Positions 43,362 to 52,331 of a stretch of 64,000 bases of DNA are shown here, one piece after another. The translations under genes and the position numbers were made by a program. Under the pieces are notes generated by a model that was not told the DNA's origin, did not search any database, and saw only the letters and a list, made by a program, of their open reading frames with translations. How positions within the stretch are numbered: the stretch's first letter is position 1; each line of letters opens with the position of its first letter. Source of the DNA: Pseudorhodoferax sp. Leaf267 (lineage in GTDB: Bacteria; Pseudomonadota; Gammaproteobacteria; Burkholderiales; Burkholderiaceae_C); contig NZ_LMMV01000001.1 of the NCBI RefSeq assembly GCF_001422405.1, positions 966,620-1,030,619 of the forward strand, written 5' to 3'.

Positions 43362-44810
43362 GTGAGAAAAGCCATCTTCATCAACTTCGCCTCCACCACG
43401 GGGTCGACGGCCGTCCAGTTCATCGTCTCGGTCCTGATCGCGCGGCTGCTCACGCCGGCCGAGATCGGCATCTACTCCATCACCATCGTCCTGGTCAACA
43501 TCGCCCACGTGTTCCGCGACTTCGGTGTCGTGTCCTACCTGCAGCGCGAGGCCGATCTCACGAACGAGAAGATCCGCTCGGCCATGGGCGTGCTGTATGC
43601 CTCGACCTGGCTGATCGCGCTGATCATCTTCCTGGCCAGCGGCTGGGTGGCCGGTTACTTCGGCTACCCGGAGGTCAAGCCCGTCATGCAGGTGCTGGCC
43701 ATCGGCTTCGTGTTCATCCCGTTCAGCTCGGTGATGGTGGCGCTGCTCACGCGTGAACTGCAGGCCGTCAAGCTGGCCTGGGCCAACCTGGTCGGCACCT
43801 CGGCCTATGCGACGGCGTCGCTGAGCCTGGCCTACATGGGCTTCGGCACCATGAGCCTGGCCTGGGCAAACCTGGCCAATCTGGTGGCCACCGGCCTGTT
43901 GTACATCCCGATGCGGCCGCGCGGCCTGCCGTGGCTGCCGGGCTTTCACCGCTGGCGGCGCGTCGTCAAATTCGGCGTCGGGGCGCTCATGACCAACGGC
44001 TTGAACGCGATCAACACCGCCCTGCCTGACCTGCTGCTGGGCAAGATGGGCTCGGCGCACCAGGTCGGCCTGGTCAGCCGCGCCAACTCGACCGTCAGCA
44101 TCTTCACGTACGTGGCGGGCAGCGCGGTCAACTTCGGGTCGTTGTCCTATATCGCCAAGGCGCACCACCGCGGCGAGTCGCTAGAGCCCTTGCTCGTACG
44201 CGCGACCGCCCTGCTGACCGGCGTGGGCTGGCCGGCACTGGCGCTGACCTCGCTGCTCGGCCACCAGCTCGTCGAGGTGCTGTACGGCCAGAACTGGCTG
44301 GAAAGCGTGCCGGCCATTCCCGCGCTGGCGCTGGCGGCGGCGATCGGCCTGCTGTTCAACTACAGCAGCATCGCCCTGACCGCGATCAACCGGCCCTACC
44401 TGGCGGCGCTGCCGGTCGCGGCCGCGATCATTGCGCGCATCGTGCTGGCCGTGGCGTTCTTCTCCGGCGACATCGCGCGCTTCACCTGGCTACTGCTGGC
44501 GGCCACCGTCTTCACCGTGCCGTTCCACCTGTACCTGCAAACGCGCTACCTGCATCTGCCCTGGCGCAGCGTGCTCAAGAGTTGCCAGGGCAGCTTCGGC
44601 GTGACGCTGGCGGTGGGGGTGTGCTGCAAGCTGTTGCTGCTCGCGACCTCGGCCTACGCGTTGAGCCCGCTGGCCACGCTGGTGGCCATCAGCTGCGCCA
44701 TGGTGCCGGTGTGGCTGGGCGCCGTCGTGCTGCTGGACCACCCGATCAAGCAGGAGCTGCAGGTTCTGGCCAAGAACCTGCCCGGCCGGCGCTTTCTCTC
44801 CAGGCGCTAG
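43362..44810 (+). CDS. Oligosaccharide flippase (Wzx-like, MOP/PST family)
   Basis: A ~482-residue polytopic protein with about 12-14 membrane segments. The N-terminus (RKAIFINFASTTGSTAVQF, then LLTPAEIGIYSITIVLVNI and FRDFGVVSYLQRE) is characteristic of the polysaccharide-transporter branch of the MOP superfamily. It would flip undecaprenyl-linked repeat units to the periplasm for the polymerase. The start is a GTG where homology begins; a 15-residue N-terminal extension is possible. A 225-base gap after ugd contains no clear gene or terminator. Confidence 0.88.
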   Translation: MRKAIFINFASTTGSTAVQFIVSVLIARLLTPAEIGIYSITIVLVNIAHVFRDFGVVSYLQREADLTNEKIRSAMGVLYASTWLIALIIFLASGWVAGYFGYPEVKPVMQVLAIGFVFIPFSSVMVALLTRELQAVKLAWANLVGTSAYATASLSLAYMGFGTMSLAWANLANLVATGLLYIPMRPRGLPWLPGFHRWRRVVKFGVGALMTNGLNAINTALPDLLLGKMGSAHQVGLVSRANSTVSIFTYVAGSAVNFGSLSYIAKAHHRGESLEPLLVRATALLTGVGWPALALTSLLGHQLVEVLYGQNWLESVPAIPALALAAAIGLLFNYSSIALTAINRPYLAALPVAAAIIARIVLAVAFFSGDIARFTWLLLAATVFTVPFHLYLQTRYLHLPWRSVLKSCQGSFGVTLAVGVCCKLLLLATSAYALSPLATLVAISCAMVPVWLGAVVLLDHPIKQELQVLAKNLPGRRFLSRR

Positions 44811-44825
44811 CCGGGCCAGCGCCGC

Positions 44826-45728
44826 TCAGCCGCGGCGGTTGAGCTCCGCGATGATCTGGTTGCCCAGCTTGGCGAACAGGTCGTCGTCGAAGCGGTTGGA
44901 CCCGATGAAGTGCAGGAACTCGCTCTGGCGAGGATCGTGGTGGCCGTCGAAATTGGCGTACTTCGGGAAAGGCAACACCACGGCATCGGGCGAATTGGCC
45001 ACCGAGAAATTGGACGCGCATTGCTCCGTGCCCCATTCCTTCCAGCGCGCGGGCAGCAGGCGCTCCATCTGGACGTGGAAGTTGTCCAGCTGGGCGCGCG
45101 TGAAGCCGCCCTTGGCAAAGCCGGCGAAGCCCGAGGAGCCCCGTACGTAGCGCAGTTGCTCGTGCCCCGGGAAGCGGTCGAACAGCTGCTCGGCTGCGAT
45201 GCCGACGTAGGGGTGTTGGATCAGGGCGGCGCGCCGCGCGGCTTCGGCCATGCTGACGATCTCGCGCTCGCCACCGCTCAGCGTGAAGGCGCGGTTGCTG
45301 GTGATGCAGTCGGCCACCTCCTGCAGGCCCTGGCCAAACGCCAGCGTGTCGCTGTCCATCTGGATCACATACTGGTCACGCGAACGTTCGATCAGGTAGA
45401 TGATCCGCTCCCAGGTACCGCCGCGCTGGCAGGGGCCGACGTCGATGTCCTCGAGCACCTGAAACTCGATGCCGGGGAAATGCTTGCGCAGCTCACCGCG
45501 GATCTCGTCCGGCATGTCGCGGTCGATGATGGCCACGATGTTGCCGCTGCCGATGCGCGCATACAGCGACTTCATGCTCAGCAGGTACATCTGCCAGTCG
45601 TTGTTGGACACCATGCTGACGAAAGCATGCCCGGCCGGCACGATGGGCATCGCGGGCGTGTCCAGGATGCCTTGCGTCTTGCGGTAGAAATCCTTGGTCG
45701 CCAGCGATTTTTTGAGCTTGTAGAACAT
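44826..45728 (-). CDS. Putative GT-A type glycosyltransferase (paralogue of the gene at 59224)
   Basis: A 300-residue soluble protein. It has a DSDT (DxD-like) motif in QYVIQMDSDTLAFG and the blocks RGGTWERI, YVRGSSGFAGF, WGTEQCASN and FLHFIGSNRF, all shared with the product at 59224-60141. The DxD motif suggests nucleotide-sugar binding with a metal ion. No established family name is offered. A purine-rich ribosome binding site precedes the ATG, and an AT-rich patch around 45766-45776 (AATATT on the minus strand) may be its promoter. It is convergent with the flippase gene. Confidence 0.7.
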   Translation of the reverse strand: MFYKLKKSLATKDFYRKTQGILDTPAMPIVPAGHAFVSMVSNNDWQMYLLSMKSLYARIGSGNIVAIIDRDMPDEIRGELRKHFPGIEFQVLEDIDVGPCQRGGTWERIIYLIERSRDQYVIQMDSDTLAFGQGLQEVADCITSNRAFTLSGGEREIVSMAEAARRAALIQHPYVGIAAEQLFDRFPGHEQLRYVRGSSGFAGFAKGGFTRAQLDNFHVQMERLLPARWKEWGTEQCASNFSVANSPDAVVLPFPKYANFDGHHDPRQSEFLHFIGSNRFDDDLFAKLGNQIIAELNRRG

Positions 45729-45776
45729 ATCTTTTCCGTTTCCGATCCGTTGCCTTGAGTTGTCAGAGAGAAATAT

Positions 45777-47024
45777 TCAGACCAGGACTTCCGCGCATGC
45801 GGGATGCCCCAGAAATGCCTGTGGGCTGGCGGTGGCCCCGTAGGCGCCCGACTGGTAGACGACCACCAGGTCGCCGACCTGCGCGCGCGGCAGCGTGACG
45901 CGCTCGGCCAGCAGGTCCAGCGGCGTGCACAGCGGGCCCACGATGGTGACCGGCTCCAGTGCATCGCCCTGCATGCGGTTGCCGATCGCCACCGGGTAGT
46001 TGCGGCGCAGCGCCTGGCCGAAGTTGCCGCTGGCGGCCAAATGGTGGTGCAGCCCACCGTCGGCGACCAGGAACACCTGGCCCCGCGAGACCTTGCGGTC
46101 CAGCACGCGGCACACGTACACACCGGCTTCGCCAACCAGGTAGCGGCCCAATTCCAGCACCAGGCTGGCGCCGGGCAGGTCGGTCGCGGCGCGCTGGGCC
46201 AGCAGGGCGAGGTTGTCGGCAATCGGCGCCAACGCCAGGCGCGCCTCACCGGGGAAATAGGGGATGCCGAAGCCGCCGCCCAGGTTCAGGCTGCGCACGG
46301 GCGCCGGCGCGCGCTGCGCCAGGCGCAGCGCCAGCGCGTAGGACTGGCTCTGCGCGTCGCAGATCGCATCGGGCTTGAGGTTCTGCGAGCCGGCGAACAG
46401 ATGGAAGCCTTCGAACGACAGGCCAGCGGCGGCGATGTCGGCCAGCAGCGCCGGTACCTGTTCCGCGTCCACGCCGAAGGGCTTGGCGCCGCCGCCCATC
46501 TTCATGCCCGAGCCGCGCAGCTCGAAGTCCGGGTTCACGCGCACCGCGACACGCGCCGGCAGGCCGAGAGCGGACGAGGCCCGCGCCAGCGGCGCGATCT
46601 CGCGTGCCGACTCGATGTTCACGAGCACGCCCGCCGCCACGGCCTGGAGCAGCTCGGCATCGCGCTTGCCCGGCCCGGCAAAGCTGATCTCGCGCGGGCC
46701 GGCCCCCCCATCCAGCGCCACGCCGAGTTCGCCGGCCGAGGCCACGTCGATGCCGTCGACCAGGCGCGCCAGGTGCGCGACCACGGCCGGCATCGGGTTC
46801 GCCTTCATCGCGTAGTGCAGCTTCACGCCGGCCGGCAGCGCCTGGCGCAGCCCGGCGACCTGCGCGGCGATCAGGGCACGGTCGTAGGCGTAGAACGGCG
46901 TCTGCCCCACGCGGGCGGCCAGCCGGCTCAGGCGCATGCCGCCGACGAGCAGCTCGTCGCCTTCGACCGGGAATTGCGCCATCTCGGCGTGGCGCAGCGG
47001 CGCGCGGGGCGGGCCTTGCGTCAT
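45777..47024 (-). CDS. PLP-dependent decarboxylase, exosortase A system-associated
   Basis: A 415-residue fold-type III enzyme related to diaminopimelate/ornithine decarboxylase. The PLP lysine is Lys74 (LHYAMKANP). Glycine-rich phosphate-binding GGGFGIPYFPGE, LELGRYLVGEAG and the active-site cysteine in GPLCTPLD are present. It fits the exosortase-A-linked decarboxylase subfamily. It probably decarboxylates an amino acid or an amino-acyl group to make an amine. Its ATG overlaps the AMP-ligase stop (ATGA), so the two act as a pair. Confidence 0.88.
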   Translation of the reverse strand: MTQGPPRAPLRHAEMAQFPVEGDELLVGGMRLSRLAARVGQTPFYAYDRALIAAQVAGLRQALPAGVKLHYAMKANPMPAVVAHLARLVDGIDVASAGELGVALDGGAGPREISFAGPGKRDAELLQAVAAGVLVNIESAREIAPLARASSALGLPARVAVRVNPDFELRGSGMKMGGGAKPFGVDAEQVPALLADIAAAGLSFEGFHLFAGSQNLKPDAICDAQSQSYALALRLAQRAPAPVRSLNLGGGFGIPYFPGEARLALAPIADNLALLAQRAATDLPGASLVLELGRYLVGEAGVYVCRVLDRKVSRGQVFLVADGGLHHHLAASGNFGQALRRNYPVAIGNRMQGDALEPVTIVGPLCTPLDLLAERVTLPRAQVGDLVVVYQSGAYGATASPQAFLGHPACAEVLV

Positions 47025-48640
47025 GAGGGCTCGAGATCCTTGGCGGCGTGGCGCGTGGCCCACTCGGCGGCCAGGCGCTGGCGGTCGATCTTGCCATTGG
47101 GGTTGCGCGGCAGCGGCCCGGCCAGGGGCTCGATGGCCGCCGGCACCATGTAGCCCGGCATGCGCGCACGGCAGGCGGCCAGCAGGGCCGCCACGTCCAG
47201 CGCCGCGGCATCGCCCGGCGCCGTGGCGACAACCTGCACGCTTTGCCCCAGAGTGCCATGCGCCGCGCCGAACGCTGCGCATTCGCCGACCAGGCCCGTG
47301 CCGTACAGCACCTCCTCGACCTCGGTCGGGCTGATGCGGTAGCCCGACGACTTGATCATCTCGTCGCGCCGGCCGATGAAATACAGGTAGCCATCGGCAT
47401 CGCGGCGCACGGTGTCGCCGGAGTACACGGCCAGTTCCGGCAGCGGCAGGCCGGCCACACTGCCCGGCAGGCCGGGCGGCAGCGGGCGGTAGCGCTCCGC
47501 CGTGCGCACCGGGTCGCGCCAGTAGCCCTGGGCCACGAGCGGGCCGCGGTGCACGAGTTCGCCGGGCTCGTCGTCGTCGGCCAGCGAGCCGTCGGCGCGC
47601 AGCACCAGGATCTCGGCATTCGGGATCGCACGGCCAATGGAATCGGGTCGCAGGTCGACCTGCTCGGGCGGCAGGTAGGTCGAGCGGAAGGCCTCGGTCA
47701 GCCCGTACATGAGGAACGGCTTGGCGGCCGGCGCCCACTGGCGCAGGCGCTGCAGCGTCTGCCGCGGCATGCGGCCGCCGGTGTTGGCGAAGTAGCGCAG
47801 CGCCGCCGCGCTGGCCGCGGGCAGGTCCAGCTGGGCGAGCTGGATGTACAGCGAGGGCACGGCCGTCAGGCCCGTGATGCGCTCGTGCGCCATGGTGGCC
47901 AGCAAGTCGCGCGGCAGCAGGTAGTTGTGCAGCACCACGCAGGCCCGGGCATGGAACGCGGTGGTCAGCTGGCTGAAGCCGGCGTCGAACGACAGTGGCA
48001 GCGCCGCGAGCAGGCGGTCCCCGGCGCGGTTGTCCAAGTAGCTGGCGACGCTGGTCGCGCCCAGCACGAGGTTGCGGTGCGACAGCACCACGCCTTTGGC
48101 CCGCCCCGTGCTGCCGGAGGTGTACAGGATGGCGGCCATGTCGCTGTCCAGCACGCGGTGGCCGGCCCGTGCCGGCGTGCGTGCCAGCTCAGGCCAATGC
48201 GCAGCCGGTGGCGCGCCGGCCAGCGCGCCGGATGCCGGGTCGACGAGCCAGACTGCCTGCACGGCCGGGCATGCCTGCCACAGCGTCGTGCCCAGCGCCT
48301 GCAGGCGTGCGCCGGAGCTGATCAGCACGGCGGCACCGCTGTCCTGCAGGATCTGTTGCACCTGCGCGGTCTTGAGCACCGCATTGATGGGCACGAACAC
48401 CAGCCCGGCACGCGCTGCGGCAAAGGCAGCGACCACGCATTCGCGCCGGTTCTCCAGATAGATCGCCACTCGCGCAGCGCGCGGCAGGCCCTGCGCGATC
48501 AGCGCGGCGGCCAGACTGTCGACTTCGTGCGCCAGGCTTTCGTAGCTGTGGCGCTGCGCACCGTCGACCAAGGCGCAGGCTTGCGGCGCCGTCGCGGCGG
48601 CCTCGAACAGCAGCGTATCCAGCAGACGGGTAGGAGACAT
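47021..48640 (-). CDS. Acyl-CoA ligase (AMP-forming), exosortase A system-associated
   Basis: A 539-residue adenylate-forming enzyme. The P-loop-like AMP motif is ILYTSGSTGRAKGVVLSHRN, followed by MYGLTEAFRSTYLP and YSGDTVRRDADGYLYFIGRRD, and a C-terminal PRNPNGKIDRQRL with the catalytic lysine. It activates a carboxylate as the adenylate and could load it onto the carrier protein encoded divergently at 48774. It matches the exosortase-A-associated subfamily by context and overall layout. It is the first gene of a two-gene minus-strand unit with the decarboxylase. Confidence 0.88.
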   Translation of the reverse strand: MSPTRLLDTLLFEAAATAPQACALVDGAQRHSYESLAHEVDSLAAALIAQGLPRAARVAIYLENRRECVVAAFAAARAGLVFVPINAVLKTAQVQQILQDSGAAVLISSGARLQALGTTLWQACPAVQAVWLVDPASGALAGAPPAAHWPELARTPARAGHRVLDSDMAAILYTSGSTGRAKGVVLSHRNLVLGATSVASYLDNRAGDRLLAALPLSFDAGFSQLTTAFHARACVVLHNYLLPRDLLATMAHERITGLTAVPSLYIQLAQLDLPAASAAALRYFANTGGRMPRQTLQRLRQWAPAAKPFLMYGLTEAFRSTYLPPEQVDLRPDSIGRAIPNAEILVLRADGSLADDDEPGELVHRGPLVAQGYWRDPVRTAERYRPLPPGLPGSVAGLPLPELAVYSGDTVRRDADGYLYFIGRRDEMIKSSGYRISPTEVEEVLYGTGLVGECAAFGAAHGTLGQSVQVVATAPGDAAALDVAALLAACRARMPGYMVPAAIEPLAGPLPRNPNGKIDRQRLAAEWATRHAAKDLEPS

Positions 48641-48773
48641 GAACGGATGTCGAAAGAAGATGGAGCCAAACGGCGCGCCCCCCTGGCGGGCGGGTCAATG
48701 TATCGCATCGGGGTGGGGGCAGCACGGTAAGATGCCCTCCTTTCCCGACTTGAAACGGTGCTGGGGCTCCGGT

Positions 48774-49088
48774 ATGGCTTGCAGCCAAACGATGTGGCGC
48801 CCGTGCCCCGAAGCCTGCTCTGAAAGCGAACAATTGCAGTTTGATCGCCTGATCCTCGACATTCTCGATGAGACGCTGAGCCTGCAGGGCCGCGCTCACA
48901 GCTACACCCGAGACACACCGCTGCTGGGCTATGTGCCCGAACTCGATTCCATGGCGGTGGTGTCGCTGCTGGGCGCTTTCGAGGACACGCTGAACATCGA
49001 GATCGACTACGGCGAGATCAACGCCGACAACTTCGCCACGGTCGGCTCGCTGACCGATTTCCTCGGCAGCAAGATCCGTGAAGCCTGA
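48774..49088 (+). CDS. Acyl carrier protein (phosphopantetheine attachment domain)
   Basis: A ~104-residue carrier protein. The phosphopantetheine serine is Ser59 in ELDSMAVV, preceded by LILDILDETL and followed by LLGAFEDTLNIEIDYGEI, the helix II-III pattern of acyl carrier proteins. It would hold an activated acyl or aminoacyl group as a thioester. The start is uncertain: ATG 48732 and 48792 are alternatives. It is divergent from the AMP ligase and overlaps the next hydrolase by 11 bases. Confidence 0.85.
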   Translation: MACSQTMWRPCPEACSESEQLQFDRLILDILDETLSLQGRAHSYTRDTPLLGYVPELDSMAVVSLLGAFEDTLNIEIDYGEINADNFATVGSLTDFLGSKIREA

Positions 49089-49962
49089 CAGCGAAGTGCT
49101 TGCGCCGCTGCCTGCGCGCGAAGCCTGGTTCGAAGCGCTGCATCCCGGGCCGACGGGGGAACGCTTCTGCATCCGCCACCCTGCCCAGGGCGAAGCGCAG
49201 GCCTTCGTGCTGTACATCCATCCCTTTGCAGAAGAACTCAACCGCAGCCGGCGCATGGCCGCGCTGCAGTCGCGCCGCCTGGCCGCGGCGGGCTTCGAGG
49301 TCTGGCAAGTGGACCTGTTCGGCTGCGGCGACAGCCCCGGCGATTTCGGCGCGGCCGGTTGGGACGCGTGGCTGGACGACGTGCGCACGGCCGCCCGGCG
49401 GCTCGCCGTGCGCGCGGCCGGCAAGCCCGTGTGGCTCTGGGGGCTGCGGCTGGGCTGCATCCTGGCGGCGGAGGCAGCCGAGGCGCTCGACGGGCCGCTG
49501 AACTTCCTGCTCTGGCAGCCGCTGCTGAGCGGCCACGCGCAGATGCAGCAGCTGCTGCGCCTGGTGTCGGCCGGCGAGCTGCTGGCACGCCAGAGCGCGG
49601 GCGAGGCCGCGCTGCTGCGCCAGCGCGTGGCGCAGGGCGAGGCCGTCGAGATCGGCGGCTACGCGATCGCTGCGCCGCTGCTGCAAGGGCTCAAGCCGGC
49701 GCGGCTCAAGGCACCGGCCAGCGCGGCGCGTGGCCGCACCGTCTGGCTGGAGGTCACCAATCCCGAGGCCGTTGCCTCGATGAGCCCGGTCGTGATCCAG
49801 GCCTGCCAGGGCTGGATCGAGGCCGGCACGGCGCTGCAGTACCAGAAGGTCGCCGGCCCGGCGTTCTGGCAGCTGGCCGAGTGCGAAGACGCCACCGAGT
49901 TGCTGGACGCCACCGTCGCCGCGCTGCGCGCCCGCGTGGTGCCGCAAGCCGCTGCGCCCTGA
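49078..49962 (+). CDS. Hydrolase 2, exosortase A system-associated (alpha/beta hydrolase)
   Basis: A 294-residue alpha/beta-hydrolase-like protein. It has FVLYIHPFAEELNRSRRM, VDLFGCGDSPGD and LWGLRLGCILAAE. The nucleophile-elbow position reads GLRLGC, which lacks the usual Ser in GxSxG, so the catalytic residue is unclear. It matches the exosortase-A-associated hydrolase 2 subfamily. The GTG start overlaps the carrier protein by 11 bases, and hydrolase 1 follows after 7 bases. It may release or transfer the group carried by the carrier protein. Confidence 0.82.
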   Translation: MKPDSEVLAPLPAREAWFEALHPGPTGERFCIRHPAQGEAQAFVLYIHPFAEELNRSRRMAALQSRRLAAAGFEVWQVDLFGCGDSPGDFGAAGWDAWLDDVRTAARRLAVRAAGKPVWLWGLRLGCILAAEAAEALDGPLNFLLWQPLLSGHAQMQQLLRLVSAGELLARQSAGEAALLRQRVAQGEAVEIGGYAIAAPLLQGLKPARLKAPASAARGRTVWLEVTNPEAVASMSPVVIQACQGWIEAGTALQYQKVAGPAFWQLAECEDATELLDATVAALRARVVPQAAAP

Positions 49963-49969
49963 GGAACGG

Positions 49970-50815
49970 ATGAGCTACCGCGACGAGGTCCTGAACATCG
50001 CCTGCCAGGGTGAGGCCCTGCTCGGCGTGCTGTCGGTGCCGCAGCAGCCGGCGCCGCTGGCCGTGCTCGTGATCGTGGGCGGCCCGCAGTACCGCGTCGG
50101 CGCGCACCGGCAGTTCGTGCTGCTGGCGCGGCGGCTCGCCACGGCCGGCTTTCCCGTGCTGCGCTTCGACCACCGCGGGGTGGGCGACAGCGCGGCGCCG
50201 CATCCCGGCTTCGAGGCCATCGGCCGCGACATCCAGGCCGCGATCCAGGCGCTGTACAACCGCATGCCCGAACTCGGCGGTGTGATGCTGTGGGGCCTGT
50301 GCGATGCGGCCAGCGCGGCCTTGCTGTACCACAATACGCACCGCGACCCGCGCGTCAAGGGCCTGATGCTGGCCAACCCCTGGGTGCGCTCACCGCAGAC
50401 GCTGGCGCGTGCCCATGTCAAGCATTACTACCTGGACCGCCTCATGCAGGCCTCGTTCTGGCGCAAGCTGCTGCGCGGCGAGCTCGCGTCGGGCGCGGCC
50501 GGGCGTGGCCTGGTGAACAACCTGCGCGCGGCCCTGTCGCGCGCAGACAGCCCGCTGGCCGACAGCTTCCAGCGCCAGATGGCGCAGGCCTGGCAGCACT
50601 TTCCGGGCGAACTGCTGCTGGTGCTCAGCGAGCAGGACTACACGGCCAAGGAGTTCATGGACGCCGTGAACACCCAGCCGGTGTGGCGCGGCGCGCTCAA
50701 GAGGTCGGGGCTGAGCTGCGTCAACATCGCGTCCGACCACACCTTCTCCTCCAGCGCCGCGCGCGAACAGCTCGAACGCGCGACGCTGCAGTGGTTGCGC
50801 CAACTCGAGCTCTGA
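49970..50815 (+). CDS. Hydrolase 1, exosortase A system-associated (alpha/beta hydrolase)
   Basis: A 281-residue alpha/beta hydrolase: VLVIVGGPQYRVGAHRQF (oxyanion region), LRFDHRGVGDS, and a nucleophile elbow GLCDAASAAL with cysteine in place of serine. The acid VLSEQDYTAKEF and His in ASDHTFSS complete a likely triad. A thioesterase or acyltransferase role is possible, since cysteine nucleophiles suit acyl transfer. It is co-transcribed with the carrier protein and hydrolase 2. Confidence 0.85.
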   Translation: MSYRDEVLNIACQGEALLGVLSVPQQPAPLAVLVIVGGPQYRVGAHRQFVLLARRLATAGFPVLRFDHRGVGDSAAPHPGFEAIGRDIQAAIQALYNRMPELGGVMLWGLCDAASAALLYHNTHRDPRVKGLMLANPWVRSPQTLARAHVKHYYLDRLMQASFWRKLLRGELASGAAGRGLVNNLRAALSRADSPLADSFQRQMAQAWQHFPGELLLVLSEQDYTAKEFMDAVNTQPVWRGALKRSGLSCVNIASDHTFSSSAAREQLERATLQWLRQLEL

Positions 50816-50897
50816 TTCGCCTGCACAGCGCCTGGCGAGCGCGTGGCATTGCCATCTGCCGCGGCTATCATGCCGCGCACTTTCATTCGCTTTCTTC

Positions 50898-52331
50898 ATG
50901 CCCTCCCCACAGACCCCCCTGGTCGTCGACCTCGACGGCACACTGACGGCGACCGACACGCTGGTCGAGTCGGTGATGGCCATGCTCAAGCGCCGGCCCT
51001 GGATGCTGCTGCAGCTGCTGCTGTGGCTACTGGCCGGGCGCTCGGGCTTCAAGCAGCGCGTCGCCGGCCAGGTGCGCCTGCAGGCCGGCCTGCTGCCCTG
51101 GCGTGGTGACCTGCTGGACTGGCTGCGCGCGCAACGCGCGGGCGGCCGTCGCCTGGTGCTGGCGACCGCGGCGCACGAAAGCATCGCCCACGCGGTGGCC
51201 GATGAATTGCAGCTGTTCGACCAGGTGCTGGCGACCCGGGATGGGCACAACCTCAAGGGGGCCGCCAAGCTGGAGGCGATCGAGCAGCAGGTCGGCGCAG
51301 ACTTCGCCTATGCCGGCGACAGCCGGGCCGACCTGCCGATCTGGCAGGCCGCCCGCGGCGCGGTGCTGGTCGGCGTCTCGGCCTCCGTGGCCCGGGCGGT
51401 GCAGGCCAGTGGCACGCCGGTGGAGAAGAATTTCGCGCGGCCCGGCGGCCGGCTGCGGCTGTGGGTGCGCGCCATGCGCGTGCACCAGTGGGCCAAGAAC
51501 CTGTTGATCCTGGTGCCGCTGTTCACCTCCTTCAGCTTCGGCGACAGCGCCCGGGTGGGCGCGGCTGCCTTGGCCTTTTTTGCGTTCTCGCTGGCCGCTT
51601 CGGCCACCTACCTGCTCAATGACCTGTGGGACCTGGACAGCGACCGCCAGCATCCGCGCAAGAAGCGGCGCCCGTTTGCCAGCGCCGAACTGCCGCTGTT
51701 GCACGGCGTGGCCGGCGCGGCCGTGCTGCTGTTGCTGGCCTTCGCGCTGGCACTGCAGGCCAGCCTCGGCTTTGCGCTGATGCTGCTCGGCTATGTGGTA
51801 CTGACCACGGCTTACAGCTGGGCGCTCAAGCACTATGTGCTGCTCGACGTGCTGGTGCTGGCCGTGCTCTACACCTACCGCGTGCTGGCCGGCTCGGTGG
51901 TGACCGGTATCCCGGTCACGCCGTGGCTGTTGAGCTTCAGCGTGTTCACCTTCTTCAGCCTCGCGCTGGTCAAGCGCTGCGCCGAACTCGTGCTGCTGCA
52001 GCAGGGCGGGCGCACAGGCGCCCATGGGCGCGACTACCAGGTCGGCGACCTGGTCGTGCTGTGGCCTCTCGGCATCGGGGCGAGCCTGTGTTCCGTGGTG
52101 GTGTTCGGCCTGTACGTCGGCTCGGCCGAGGCGCTGGGCCGCTACGCCAACATCGACCTGCTGTGGCTCGTGGGCATCGGCCTGCTCTACTGGAGCGCGC
52201 GGCTGTGGATCAAGACAGCGCGCGGCCAGATGCACGACGACCCGCTGGTGTTCGCGCTGCGCGATGTCGGCAGCCGTGTGAGCGTGCTGGCCATGGTCTG
52301 CGTCACGGTGCTGGCACGCCTGACCGGTTGA
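50898..52331 (+). CDS. HAD phosphatase - UbiA prenyltransferase fusion
   Basis: A 477-residue fusion. Residues 1-~190 are a HAD-type hydrolase with the nucleophile motif DLDGTLTATD (Asp11) and AYAGDSRADLPIW. Residues ~195-477 are a UbiA-type membrane prenyltransferase with the metal-binding NDLWDLDSDRQHPRKKRRP near residue 241 and about eight membrane helices. The second half resembles decaprenyl-phosphate phosphoribosyltransferases. Such a fusion could join a sugar phosphate to polyprenyl phosphate and then remove the phosphate. The 3' end overlaps the convergent GNAT gene by 29 bases. Confidence 0.85.
   Translation: MPSPQTPLVVDLDGTLTATDTLVESVMAMLKRRPWMLLQLLLWLLAGRSGFKQRVAGQVRLQAGLLPWRGDLLDWLRAQRAGGRRLVLATAAHESIAHAVADELQLFDQVLATRDGHNLKGAAKLEAIEQQVGADFAYAGDSRADLPIWQAARGAVLVGVSASVARAVQASGTPVEKNFARPGGRLRLWVRAMRVHQWAKNLLILVPLFTSFSFGDSARVGAAALAFFAFSLAASATYLLNDLWDLDSDRQHPRKKRRPFASAELPLLHGVAGAAVLLLLAFALALQASLGFALMLLGYVVLTTAYSWALKHYVLLDVLVLAVLYTYRVLAGSVVTGIPVTPWLLSFSVFTFFSLALVKRCAELVLLQQGGRTGAHGRDYQVGDLVVLWPLGIGASLCSVVVFGLYVGSAEALGRYANIDLLWLVGIGLLYWSARLWIKTARGQMHDDPLVFALRDVGSRVSVLAMVCVTVLARLTG

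Noticed and set aside
41712-44168. 818-codon minus-strand frame opposite ugd and the flippase gene
   Set aside because: The plus-strand genes have clear motifs and family lengths; the antisense frame has none and spans the gap between two genes.
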